From VRUE01 sp963728365 (GTDB taxonomy: Bacteria > Actinomycetota > Thermoleophilia > Solirubrobacterales > 70-9), in contig CAVSJI010000001.1 of the NCBI GenBank assembly GCA_963728365.1, forward strand, positions 2,170,001-2,234,000: a DNA stretch of 64,000 nucleotides. The letters run 5' to 3'. Positions 8,604-16,064 of this stretch are shown here, piece after piece. The translations under genes were made by a program, and so were the position numbers. Position 1 is the first letter of the stretch, and every line of letters begins with the position of its first letter. The notes beneath the pieces are model-generated. The model did not search any database, was not told the origin of the DNA, and worked only from the letters and a program-made list of their open reading frames with translations.

Positions 8604-9551
8604 ATGAAGGCAGTGCAAATAGAAGAGTTCGGCGGGCCGGAGGCGTTGCGCTTGGTAGAGCTCGACGACCCGGTGGCGGGTGACGGGATGGTCGTGGTCG
8701 AGGTTGCTCGGAGCGGGGTCAACTTTGCGGATACACATGCGACGCGGAACGACTATCTGGCCGAGCAGTCCCTGCCGCTGGTTCCCGGGGGCGAGGTCAG
8801 TGGGCGGACCGCGGACGGGCGCCGGGTTGCGGCGCTGCTGCTCAACGGCGGCTACGCGCAGAAGGTCGTCGTCCCTGAGGCGATGCTGATTCCGGTGCCT
8901 GAGGAGGTGAGCGACGATCAGGCTGCGGCGCTGCTCCTGCAGGGGCTGACCGCGATGGCGCTGGTCCAGCGCTGCGCGCGGATCGAGCCGGGGGAGACGC
9001 TGGTGGTCGAGGCCGCCGCCGGCGGGACCGGCTCGCTTGCGGTGCAGCTCGGCAAGCGGGCCGGGGCGAAGGTGATCGGGCTCGCGTCCTCCGCCGAGAA
9101 GCGCGAGCTGGTCGAGCGGCTTGGCGCCGACGCCACGGTCGATTCGCGATCGGAGGAGCTGGGCGCCGCGATTCGTGAGGCCAATGGTGGCGAGCGGGTC
9201 GACGCGGTGCTCCATATGAGTGGCGGCTCCGCCTTCGACGAGGAGCTCGGCGTGCTGGCGCCGCTCGGCCGCATGGTCGTCTTCGGGATCGCCTCGCGTG
9301 AGCAGCGCGACGTCTCGACCGCGGCCCTGCTGCGTGGCTCGAAGACGGTCGTCGGCTTCTGGCTCGTTCATCTGCTCGCCCGGCAGGACATCGCCGTGCC
9401 GATGATCGGCGAGCTGCTCGGCGCGGTCGCCGCCGGCGAGCTCGAGGTCACCGTCGGCGGCGTCTACCCGCTCTCCGAGGCGGCCCGCGCCCACGAAGAC
9501 CTGATTGCCCGCAGGACCACGGGCAAGCTACTGCTGGATCCGAGCAAATGA
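8604..9551 (+). CDS. NADPH:quinone oxidoreductase-like MDR protein
   Basis: This 315-residue zinc-free medium-chain dehydrogenase/reductase has a GroES-like N-terminal half (GGPEALRLVELDDP, then SGVNFADTHATRNDY) and a Rossmann half with the nucleotide loop AAAGGTGSLAVQLGK near residue 137. The structural and catalytic zinc cysteines of alcohol dehydrogenases are absent, which is typical of quinone oxidoreductases and enoyl reductases. The electron acceptor is not deducible. The start follows the palindrome and the gene overlaps the next by ATGA, so the two are co-transcribed. The first 300 bp are G/T-rich compared with the rest. Confidence 0.85.
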   Translation: MKAVQIEEFGGPEALRLVELDDPVAGDGMVVVEVARSGVNFADTHATRNDYLAEQSLPLVPGGEVSGRTADGRRVAALLLNGGYAQKVVVPEAMLIPVPEEVSDDQAAALLLQGLTAMALVQRCARIEPGETLVVEAAAGGTGSLAVQLGKRAGAKVIGLASSAEKRELVERLGADATVDSRSEELGAAIREANGGERVDAVLHMSGGSAFDEELGVLAPLGRMVVFGIASREQRDVSTAALLRGSKTVVGFWLVHLLARQDIAVPMIGELLGAVAAGELEVTVGGVYPLSEAARAHEDLIARRTTGKLLLDPSK

Positions 9552-10969
9552 CGGCGTTCAAGGAGCTCGGCCTCTCCGAGAAGATCCAGCAGGCGCTCGA
9601 CGAGCTCGGCTTCGACGAGCCGACGCCGATTCAGGACGAGGCGATCCCCGAGTTGCTTGGCGGCCACGACGTGATCGGCCAGGCCCAGACCGGGACCGGC
9701 AAGACCGCCGCCTTCGGCCTGCCGCTGCTCCAGTACCTCGACCCGTCCGACAACGAGGTGCAGGCGATCGTCCTCACCCCGACCCGCGAGCTCTGCATCC
9801 AGGTGACCCAGGCGCTGCGCTCCTACGCCGAGCATCTCGACGTCGAGATCGTCGCGGTCTTCGGCGGCGCCCCGATCAAAACCCAGCAGTCGCAGCTACG
9901 CGCCGGCGCCCACGTCGTCGTCGCCACCGTCGGCCGGATGATGGACCTGATGAGCCGCCACTCGCTGGTCCTCACCTCGGCCCGCTACGTGGTCCTCGAC
10001 GAGGCTGACGAGATGCTCGACCTGGGCTTCATCGAGGACGTCGAGAAGATCCTGCGGATGTGCCCGAGCGGTCGCCAGACGGCGCTCTTCTCGGCGACGA
10101 TGCCGCCGCCGATCAAGAAACTGGCCGAGAGCTACATGTACGACCCGACCACGATCCGGATCACGCCGAAGACGCTGACCGTCGACGCGATCGCCCAGGC
10201 CTACGTCGAGGTGCCGGCGGCGGACAAGCCACGAAGGCTGGTCGAGCTGCTCAAGGCCGAGGAGCCCGAGCAGGCGATCATCTTCACCCGCACCAAGATC
10301 GGCGCCTCGCGGCTCGAGAGAACGCTCAAGGACAAAGGCCTCGATGTCAAGGCGCTGCACGGCGACATGAGCCAGGGCTCGCGCGACGGCGTGATGATCG
10401 CCTTCAAGGACCACCGCGTGAAGCTGCTGGTCGCCACCGACATCGCCGCCCGCGGACTCGACATCGAGCACGTCACCCACGTGATCAACTACGACGTGCC
10501 AGCCTCCTCGGAGGTCTACGTGCACCGCATCGGCCGCACCGGCCGCGTCGGTCGCACCGGCCGGGCGATCACCTTCGTCACCCCGGCCCAGCGCGACGAG
10601 ATCGAGCGGATCGAGCGCGACGTGAAGACGACGATCGGCGAGTGGGAAACGCCGGAGGAGCGGATCGAGCACGCGCCGCGCCCGCGCCGCCGCGAGAAGG
10701 ACGCGGCGCCCGCCAACGGCAGGCGCGACGGCGATGCGGTGAAGCTCTTCGTCAATCGCGGCGAGCGCAGCGGGATCACCGAGGAGGATCTGCGCTGGGC
10801 CCTGCGCGAGGGCGCCGTGCTGCCCGACGGCGCGGTCCGCGACGTCCACGTCCTGCACCGCTTCTCCTTCGTCCACGTCGCCCCCGACGTCGCCGAGCGC
10901 ACGGTGGAGTACCTCGACGGCACGAAGCTCAAAGGCAAAGAGATCCGTCTGGAGATCGCCCGCAACTAG
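9548..10969 (+). CDS. DEAD-box ATP-dependent RNA helicase
   Basis: The 473-residue protein carries all helicase motifs: the Q-motif (FDEPTPIQ), Walker A AQTGTGKT (46-53), PTREL, DEAD (about 151-154), SAT, and the C-terminal HRIGRTGRVG arginine-finger motif. After residue 395 comes a DbpA-type RNA-binding domain (VKLFVNRGERSG to LEIARN), placing it with CsdA/DeaD proteins that act on ribosome assembly or cold-structured RNA. The start overlaps the preceding stop (ATGA). It converges with the response regulator gene, overlapping by 4 bp. Confidence 0.92.
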   Translation: MTAFKELGLSEKIQQALDELGFDEPTPIQDEAIPELLGGHDVIGQAQTGTGKTAAFGLPLLQYLDPSDNEVQAIVLTPTRELCIQVTQALRSYAEHLDVEIVAVFGGAPIKTQQSQLRAGAHVVVATVGRMMDLMSRHSLVLTSARYVVLDEADEMLDLGFIEDVEKILRMCPSGRQTALFSATMPPPIKKLAESYMYDPTTIRITPKTLTVDAIAQAYVEVPAADKPRRLVELLKAEEPEQAIIFTRTKIGASRLERTLKDKGLDVKALHGDMSQGSRDGVMIAFKDHRVKLLVATDIAARGLDIEHVTHVINYDVPASSEVYVHRIGRTGRVGRTGRAITFVTPAQRDEIERIERDVKTTIGEWETPEERIEHAPRPRRREKDAAPANGRRDGDAVKLFVNRGERSGITEEDLRWALREGAVLPDGAVRDVHVLHRFSFVHVAPDVAERTVEYLDGTKLKGKEIRLEIARN

Positions 10970-11328
10970 GCGGCGGTCAGCTCGACGATCCGGGCGAAGA
11001 GGCGCTCGAAGTCGATCGGCTTGGTGACGTAGCCCTGCACCTCGATGTCGGTCGGGGCGCCGGCGTCCATCTCGTCCTGGTGGGCGCTGACGATCAGGGC
11101 AGGGGTCTGATGCCCGTCGGCGCGCAGCCGGCGCAGGGCGTCGAAGCCCGACATGCGCGGCATCATCGCGTCGAGCAGGAGGATGTCGGGCGCCGGGCCG
11201 GCGCTCACGACCTCGACCGTCTCGACCCCGTCGGCGGCGGTGACCACCTCGTAGCCCTCCATCTCAAGCCGGGTGCGCATCAGCAGCAGGATCGTCTCCG
11301 AGTCATCGGCGATCAGCACCCGCGTCAT
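10966..11328 (-). CDS. Single-domain response regulator (CheY-like)
   Basis: This 120-residue receiver domain has the acidic pair DD (8-9), the phospho-acceptor Asp53 in LLLDAMMP, and the conserved Lys near 102 in YVTKPID. There is no output domain, so signalling must go through protein contact or phosphotransfer. It overlaps the upstream histidine kinase gene by ATGA (11325-11328), which makes that kinase the obvious partner. Confidence 0.92.
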   Translation of the reverse strand: MTRVLIADDSETILLLMRTRLEMEGYEVVTAADGVETVEVVSAGPAPDILLLDAMMPRMSGFDALRRLRADGHQTPALIVSAHQDEMDAGAPTDIEVQGYVTKPIDFERLFARIVELTAA

Positions 11329-12584
11329 GCCGGAGCCCCCGGTAGCCAGACGCGAAAGGTCGAGCCCCCGCCCGGCGCCGATTCGGCGGCGATCGTGCCG
11401 CCGTGCAGCTCGACCAGCGACTTGGAGATCGCCAACCCGAGGCCGGTGCCGCCCACGTGCTGGGTGAGGCCCGCGTCGCCGCGCGTGAAGCGCTCGAATA
11501 TGTGCTCAAGCTGGTCGGCTGGCATTCCCGGCCCGTCGTCGCTGACGGCAAGCTCCACTCCATCATCCCGCCCGGTCGCCCAGACCCGGATCGTCGCCCC
11601 CCGCGGGCAGTACTCGTGCGCGTTGGTCAGCAGGTTGACCAGCACCTGGCGGATGCGGTCGCGGTCGACGCTGACCGGGGGCAGGCCTGCCTCGATCTCC
11701 TGGCTGAGCGACTGGTTGTCGGTCTCGGTCTGACTCTTCATCGTGCGCACCGCGTCCTCGACCAGCGGCGCGACCTCGCCGGGCACCGGTTTGATCGTCA
11801 GCCGGCCGGCGTCGGAGCGCGCCAGGTCGAGTAGGTCGTTGAGCAGGCGGACCAGGTGGCGGGTGTTGTCGATGATGATCTCGACCGTCTCTGCCTGCTT
11901 GGAGCTGAGCTTCTCGCGCTCCAGCATCAGCAGCTCGGCGAAGCCCTGCACCGAGGTCAGCGGGCTGCGCAGCTCGTGCGAGGCGGTCAGCACGAACTCG
12001 TCCTTCATCGTCTCCAGCTGATCGCGTTCGCCGGCGCGGCGCTGCAGTTCGGCGGCCATCTCGTTGAAGGCGGTGCCCAGGGCGGCGGTCTCCGAGAGCC
12101 CGCCGACCTTGACCCGCGTCTCGAGGTCGCCGGCCGCGAGGCGGCCCGAGGCGTCGACCAGCTCCTCGAGAGGCCGTCGCATCGAGGCGATCAGGCCGCT
12201 GAAGAGCAGCGCAGCGCCGGTCAGGCCGGCGATCAGCCCGGCACCGACCAGCAGCGCCGTGTCACGCGTCTCGCCGTCGATGTCGCTGCGCAGGGCCTCG
12301 CGTTTGTGCTGCTGGGCGACGATCGCGCGGCGGGCGAGTTCGGGGCGCTCGCCGCGCGCCAGCCGGTTGCGGGCGGCGATCTCGACCTGGTAGGAGCGGG
12401 CGGTGGCGTCCTCGAAGTCCTGGCGCTGCTGCAGGAAGCGGGCGACGCCGATCACCGCCAGCCCGGTGAGCACGGCGAAGGCGATCGCGAAACCGATCGT
12501 CAGCCGGTTGGCGAGCGAGGGGCTGAGCCGGAAGCGGCGGCGGGAATATGCTTGGCCGGCGATGGGGCACGAGGCTACAGGCAC
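11325..12584 (-). CDS. Membrane sensor histidine kinase
   Basis: The 419-residue protein has an N-terminal membrane helix (about 28-47), an extracytoplasmic segment of roughly 60 residues, and a second helix (about 110-132). A HAMP linker (RRPLEELVDASGRLAAGDLETRV), a HisKA domain with ASHELRSPL (phospho-His near 203) and a HATPase_c with N (LLTNAHEY), G1 (DDGPGM) and G2 (GGTGLGLAIS) boxes follow. The start is a GTG at 12584 and no other start is available before the first helix. Its first 23 bp therefore overlap the start of the divergent APH-type gene. It is translationally coupled to the response regulator downstream. Confidence 0.9.
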   Translation of the reverse strand: MPVASCPIAGQAYSRRRFRLSPSLANRLTIGFAIAFAVLTGLAVIGVARFLQQRQDFEDATARSYQVEIAARNRLARGERPELARRAIVAQQHKREALRSDIDGETRDTALLVGAGLIAGLTGAALLFSGLIASMRRPLEELVDASGRLAAGDLETRVKVGGLSETAALGTAFNEMAAELQRRAGERDQLETMKDEFVLTASHELRSPLTSVQGFAELLMLEREKLSSKQAETVEIIIDNTRHLVRLLNDLLDLARSDAGRLTIKPVPGEVAPLVEDAVRTMKSQTETDNQSLSQEIEAGLPPVSVDRDRIRQVLVNLLTNAHEYCPRGATIRVWATGRDDGVELAVSDDGPGMPADQLEHIFERFTRGDAGLTQHVGGTGLGLAISKSLVELHGGTIAAESAPGGGSTFRVWLPGAPA

Positions 12585-13641
12585 GGCCGACGGCAGCGCC
12601 GAGGCTCCCGAGGGGATCGACCGCGCCGCCGTCGAGGGCTGGTTCGCCGAGCACGTCCCGGGGGTCGAGCTGCCGCTCTCCTTCGAGCGGATCTCCGGCG
12701 GGCACTCGAACCTGACTTACGGCGTGCGCGACGCGGCGGCGGGCCGCTGGGCGCTGCGCCGGCCGCCGCTCGGCAAGCGCCTCGGCTCCGCGCACGACAT
12801 GGGGCGCGAGTTCCGAGTCGTCTCCGCCCTTGCGCAGACCCCCGTCCCGGTCGCGCCCGTGGTCGGACTCTGCGAGGACGAGAGCGTCAACGGCGCTCCC
12901 TTCTACGTGATGGAGTTCGTCGGGGGCCCGATCCTGCGTGGCCTCGCCGAGGCGAGCGCTTTCCCCGAGGAGGCCGATCGGCGAGCGATCGGCGAGCGCG
13001 TGGTCGACACGCTGGTCGCGATCCACGCCGTCGACCCCGACGCGGTCGGCCTCGGCGAGCTGGGGCGCAAGGGGGACTACGTCGCTCGCCAGCTGCACCG
13101 CTGGCAGGGCCAGTGGGAGAAGTCGAAGACGCGCGAGCTGCCGGCGATCGACGCCGTCCACGAGGAGCTCGCCTCGCGCATACCGGAGCAGGGCCAGGCG
13201 ACGATCGTCCACGGCGACTACCGGCTCGACAACATGATCCTCACGCCCGCGGGCGAGGTGGCGGCGGTCGTCGACTGGGAGCTCTGCACCCTCGGCGACC
13301 CGCTCGCCGACGTCGGCCTGCTGATGGTCTACTGGCCGGAAGCGGGGGAGGAGGGCATCTCGCTCGGCCAGCCGGCGACGATGGCGCCCGGCTTTCCGAG
13401 CCGCGCCGAGCTGCGCGCCCGCTACGCCGAGCGCTCCGGCCGCGACCTCGCCGAGCTCGACTTCTTCGTCGCGCTCGGCTACTGGAAGCTGGCGATCATC
13501 CTCGAGGGCGTCTACGCGCGCTACGCCGCCGGTCAGTACGGCAAGGTCGACCCCGGGATCGCCGAGTTCGCCCGTCTGGTCGAGCGACTTGCGGACGCTG
13601 CGCGCGATTCCGCGCAAAAAGATTCCGCAAAAAGACGCTAG
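12562..13641 (+). CDS. APH-family phosphotransferase (ACAD10/11-like kinase domain)
   Basis: The 359-residue protein has the kinase-like fold of aminoglycoside phosphotransferases: catalytic HGDYRLDNMI (near 217) and the metal-binding Asp in VVDWELCTLGDPLADVG (near 237). The sequence around these motifs matches the branch found fused to or beside acyl-CoA dehydrogenases (ACAD10/11), which phosphorylates hydroxyacyl-CoA in 4-hydroxy-acid breakdown, rather than antibiotic-resistance enzymes. No acyl-CoA dehydrogenase is adjacent; one lies 3.4 kb away on the other strand. The ATG at 12562 overlaps the divergent kinase start. An intrinsic terminator follows. Confidence 0.82.
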   Translation: MGHEATGTADGSAEAPEGIDRAAVEGWFAEHVPGVELPLSFERISGGHSNLTYGVRDAAAGRWALRRPPLGKRLGSAHDMGREFRVVSALAQTPVPVAPVVGLCEDESVNGAPFYVMEFVGGPILRGLAEASAFPEEADRRAIGERVVDTLVAIHAVDPDAVGLGELGRKGDYVARQLHRWQGQWEKSKTRELPAIDAVHEELASRIPEQGQATIVHGDYRLDNMILTPAGEVAAVVDWELCTLGDPLADVGLLMVYWPEAGEEGISLGQPATMAPGFPSRAELRARYAERSGRDLAELDFFVALGYWKLAIILEGVYARYAAGQYGKVDPGIAEFARLVERLADAARDSAQKDSAKRR

Positions 13642-13728
13642 AGCGTTAACATTCCTGATGCGTCGGGTTACGGCGCTGGTCGTCAGCACGACTGGAGCCC
13701 TGACCCTGACGCAGCTCGATGGACTGGG

Positions 13729-13765
13729 GAGGGCGGCGGAGCTCCTGTCCCGCCGCCCTCTCTTT
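13729..13765 (+). terminator. Intrinsic terminator after the APH-type gene
   Basis: GAGGGCGGCGG at 13729-13739 pairs perfectly with CCGCCGCCCTC at 13750-13760 around a 10-nt loop, followed by TCTTT. It lies 88 bp after the stop at 13641. Confidence 0.65.
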
Positions 13766-14004
13766 AAGGTCGCCCAGAGCGCCCTCCCTCCAGGCGCCCG
13801 TAGGTAAGTCTAAGTCGAGCCGGTTGCGGCGTCTCGTATGACCTGAGAGTCTTCTTTGCGCAAAAGATCTGGGCTGCTCTTACGCCTGGCAACCATGCCG
13901 CCGCGACGGGCTGGATCGCCTGGGTTAGAAACGAAACGGCAACAGCTGGAACAGTTACCGTGGCGGCGATCTGCGCACCGCTCGGATAGGAAGCCGAAGG
14001 AGTT
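13766..14004. other. Gene-free stretch, no recognised feature
   Basis: Between the terminator and the hairpin next to the HTH gene I see no credible coding frame, tRNA or known riboswitch pattern. Base composition is slightly lower in GC than the neighbours, with runs such as GAAACGAAACGG near 13930, so a small RNA or leader is possible but unsupported. Confidence 0.4.
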
Positions 14005-14035
14005 CGGGGCGCCCGCCGGCATGGCGGGCGCCCCG
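14005..14035. repeat. Strong 13-bp hairpin downstream of the HTH/NTase operon
   Basis: CGGGGCGCCCGCC at 14005-14017 pairs perfectly with 14023-14035 around a 5-nt loop. It lies 10 bp beyond the stop of the minus-strand HTH gene. There is no T-tract on either strand, so it is either a Rho-type or weak terminator, or an RNA 3'-end stabiliser. Confidence 0.6.
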
Positions 14036-14045
14036 ACCAAGCAGG

Positions 14046-14477
14046 TCACCAGGCCACCCGCCGCATGCGGACGAGCAGAGCTGCCGATGGCGTGACCTTG
14101 CCGGTTGCGTAGGTGGAGAGCCGCGAGGCGGAGGTGCCGATTCGGGTGGCGAACTCGGTGCGGGAGAGGCCGGAGCGCTCGATCAGGCCTCTGACCTCCT
14201 CTGCCACCGCACGGCGCTCCTCCTCTTCGGCTTTGTGGCGCGCCAGGGAGATCGAGCGCTCCATCGCCTCGGCCACGCCGTAGGGCCGGCTGTAGCCGAG
14301 CACCTCTTCGACCCGGCGCGCCACCGGTCCCCATGGTTGCTTGCGGATCGCGCTGCCCAGCTTCCGCCAGTGCGGCAGCCCACCCCGCTCCAGCGCGGTC
14401 TGGATCGCCTCGGTTGGCCAAGTCTCGACTGGGTCGTCCGGTGAGACCTTCACGTTGCGGAAGGCGAGGGCGGTCAT
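14046..14477 (-). CDS. HTH-domain protein, putative antitoxin partner of the upstream NTase
   Basis: This 143-residue protein has a helix-turn-helix near its C-terminus (SGLSRTEFATRIGTSASRLSTYATGKV, about residues 108-134), similar to Cro/C1-type HTHs but at the opposite end from usual. A charged helical stretch (RHKAEEEERRAVAEEVR) precedes it. The start ATG at 14477 overlaps the stop of the upstream nucleotidyltransferase gene (ATGA), so the pair is translationally coupled. The gene order (NTase first, HTH second) is the reverse of the other two HTH/NTase pairs in this window. A regulatory or antitoxin role is inferred from context. Confidence 0.65.
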   Translation of the reverse strand: MTALAFRNVKVSPDDPVETWPTEAIQTALERGGLPHWRKLGSAIRKQPWGPVARRVEEVLGYSRPYGVAEAMERSISLARHKAEEEERRAVAEEVRGLIERSGLSRTEFATRIGTSASRLSTYATGKVTPSAALLVRMRRVAW

Positions 14478-15175
14478 GCGATCACCATGCGTGCCGCGAC
14501 AGCGCTGAGAATCTCGGTGACGGCGCTCCAATCGCTCCATCGCCTGCGCAGCCGACGATAGGAGGGAAGCTGGTCGATCACCGATCGGTCGGCGGGCTGC
14601 GGGTCCGAGAGCTGGCGAACCAGCTGCGAGGCGACCCCCTCGCCCTCTCCAAGCTGGTCCGCGTAGTACTCGTCAATGCGCGAGAGAACGGTGGCCGCCT
14701 CGTCCACGCCGATGTGATCCGCCAGCGCGGCGAGATCGAGGTAGTCGCGCGCTTGGTTGCGCCGCACAACGAGAAAGGCCTTGATCCGCAACGTCTCCTC
14801 AATCGTCGGCACCGTCACCTCGCCCGAGGGAACCGAGACGGTTGCGACCTCGAGCGGCCGCCTGCGGATCATCTGCCGCACGCCGGTTTCGATCCCGTCG
14901 AGGTTTCTGAGGATCACCTTGCCAGGCGTCACCCGGTTGGTAGCCCACCCCTCGTCCTCCTCGACCGCCTCGAGAACCATCTCGAAGCGCTCGGCGAGGT
15001 CGGCCGGCACATGATCGTGGTCGCGCGACTCACGGTGGTTCGCGTAGAGGAGCGCCGCGGTGCCGCCAACCAGCACGGCATCGGGCACGAGTCGCTGTAA
15101 ATGCGCGGCCGACTCCATCACGGCAAGAAATCGAGCATCCCGTTCGGCGAGCACCCACGAGGCCGACTTTGTCAT
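14474..15175 (-). CDS. Nucleotidyltransferase, AbiEii/DUF6036-like putative toxin
   Basis: The 233-residue protein has the minimal nucleotidyltransferase pattern: VGGTAALLYANHRESRDHD (about residues 36-54), in which the GG pair binds nucleotide and DxD binds metal. A helical C-terminal half follows, with a conserved LRIKAFLVVRRNQARDYLDLAAL segment typical of AbiEii-like proteins, where the Lys and the RDYxDLA motif are the family signature. It probably transfers a nucleotide to RNA or protein and forms a type IV-like toxin-antitoxin pair with the downstream HTH gene. A perfect 7-bp-arm palindrome sits 9 bp upstream of the start and is a likely autoregulation site. Confidence 0.75.
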   Translation of the reverse strand: MTKSASWVLAERDARFLAVMESAAHLQRLVPDAVLVGGTAALLYANHRESRDHDHVPADLAERFEMVLEAVEEDEGWATNRVTPGKVILRNLDGIETGVRQMIRRRPLEVATVSVPSGEVTVPTIEETLRIKAFLVVRRNQARDYLDLAALADHIGVDEAATVLSRIDEYYADQLGEGEGVASQLVRQLSDPQPADRSVIDQLPSYRRLRRRWSDWSAVTEILSAVAARMVIA

Positions 15176-15184
15176 TCCTCTAGA

Positions 15185-15200
15185 TTATCAGAACTGATAA
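15185..15200. promoter_or_regulatory. Putative operator of the NTase/HTH operon
   Basis: TTATCAG-AA-CTGATAA is a perfect inverted repeat with 7-bp arms and a 2-nt spacer in an AT-rich patch, 9 bp upstream of the NTase start. The size suits a dimeric HTH regulator such as the product of the second gene of the operon. Confidence 0.6.
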
Positions 15201-15270
15201 TTGCATTGCCTTGCCGAAGCTGCAAGGGTCCTCAAGTGCGAACTCTGACCCCTTAACCCAAGGAGATCCT

Positions 15271-15981
15271 GTGAAGCAGATCCGTAAGCACGTCACGTAC
15301 GCAAACGTGATGTCGTCGATCGCCGTCTTCCTCGTCCTCGGCGGCGGTGCCGCCTATGCCGCCAAGAAGATCGGCTCGAACGAAATCAAGGGCAACTCGA
15401 TCACCACCGGCAAGATCAAGAAGAACGCGGTGACCGCGTCGAAGATCAAGAAGAACTCGATTACGACCGCCAAGATCGTCAATGGCGCGGTGACGGGCGC
15501 GAAGCTCAAGCTCGGCACAGTCGGCACGGTTCCCAACGCGTCTCACGCCGACAGCGCCACAAACGCCGACAACGCCAACAATGCCAACAACCTGAACGGA
15601 CTTAGGACCTTCTCAGGTCATGGCGCTAACAACACGATGACCACGCTGTTTAGCACCGGTCAGTTTGATGTGGTCGGAATTTGTAGCGAAAATAATGAAT
15701 TCGATCCACCGGGCTTCCAGTTTGAAAACATCAGCAGCGCGCTTGGCATCATCAATCGAGGCCAAAACGGTGGCGTCGCAGATACGTACGACGACGACGA
15801 CGAAACCTTCGACGTCGGTGATGGCGTCGCCTTCGACTATCTCGACGCCGGTGATCCGGGAACGGCTGTGCTCCCGAATGGCCACTGGATCCATGTCTTC
15901 GGTGGAACGATCACTGAGTTCGAAACCAATCCTAATTTTGGGACTGGCTGCACATTCCACGGGATCGCCTTCTTCGGCTAA
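15271..15981 (+). CDS. Secreted protein with tandem KIKKN-type repeats
   Basis: The 236-residue protein starts at a GTG preceded by AAGGAG at 15260-15265. The N-terminus (KQIRKHVTYANVMSSIAVFLVLGGGAAYA) is a signal peptide ending near residue 30. Residues 35-80 are tandem 10-residue repeats of the form K-I-K-x-N-[AS]-[VI]-T-T/A-x, which probably form a beta-solenoid. An Asn/Asp/Ala-rich linker (about 93-113) and a beta-rich C-terminal domain with two cysteines (GICSENN and GTGCTFHG) follow. Proteins with this N-terminal pattern are abundant in Solirubrobacterales. Function is unknown, with a surface or matrix role likely. Its GC content is lower than its neighbours, and a strong terminator follows. 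Confidence 0.8.
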   Translation: MKQIRKHVTYANVMSSIAVFLVLGGGAAYAAKKIGSNEIKGNSITTGKIKKNAVTASKIKKNSITTAKIVNGAVTGAKLKLGTVGTVPNASHADSATNADNANNANNLNGLRTFSGHGANNTMTTLFSTGQFDVVGICSENNEFDPPGFQFENISSALGIINRGQNGGVADTYDDDDETFDVGDGVAFDYLDAGDPGTAVLPNGHWIHVFGGTITEFETNPNFGTGCTFHGIAFFG

Positions 15982-16004
15982 GACCTCCCCTAAAGATCCA
16001 GCGA

Positions 16005-16034
16005 GGAAAGGCGGCCAATGGCCGCCTTTCCTTT
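16005..16034 (+). terminator. Rho-independent terminator of the secreted-protein gene
   Basis: GGAAAGGCGGCC (16005-16016) and GGCCGCCTTTCC (16020-16031) form a perfect 12-bp stem with a 3-nt AAT loop, followed by TTT. It lies 24 bp after the stop codon at 15981. Confidence 0.85.
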
Positions 16035-16064
16035 ATGCCTCTTCTCTCGGCGCCGAAGGCGCTG

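Noticed and set aside
14005..14035. Rho-independent terminator for the HTH/NTase operon
   Set aside because: The stem is strong but lacks a U-tract, so it is listed as a hairpin only.
13810..14421. 203-codon minus-strand frame and nearby possible riboswitch
   Set aside because: The frame overlaps the HTH gene in another register and is Arg/Gly-rich. I could not match the upstream sequence to any known riboswitch core.
15390..15520. Direct repeats resembling a small CRISPR array
   Set aside because: They are in-frame codons of the KIKKN repeats, have no unique spacers and no cas genes nearby.
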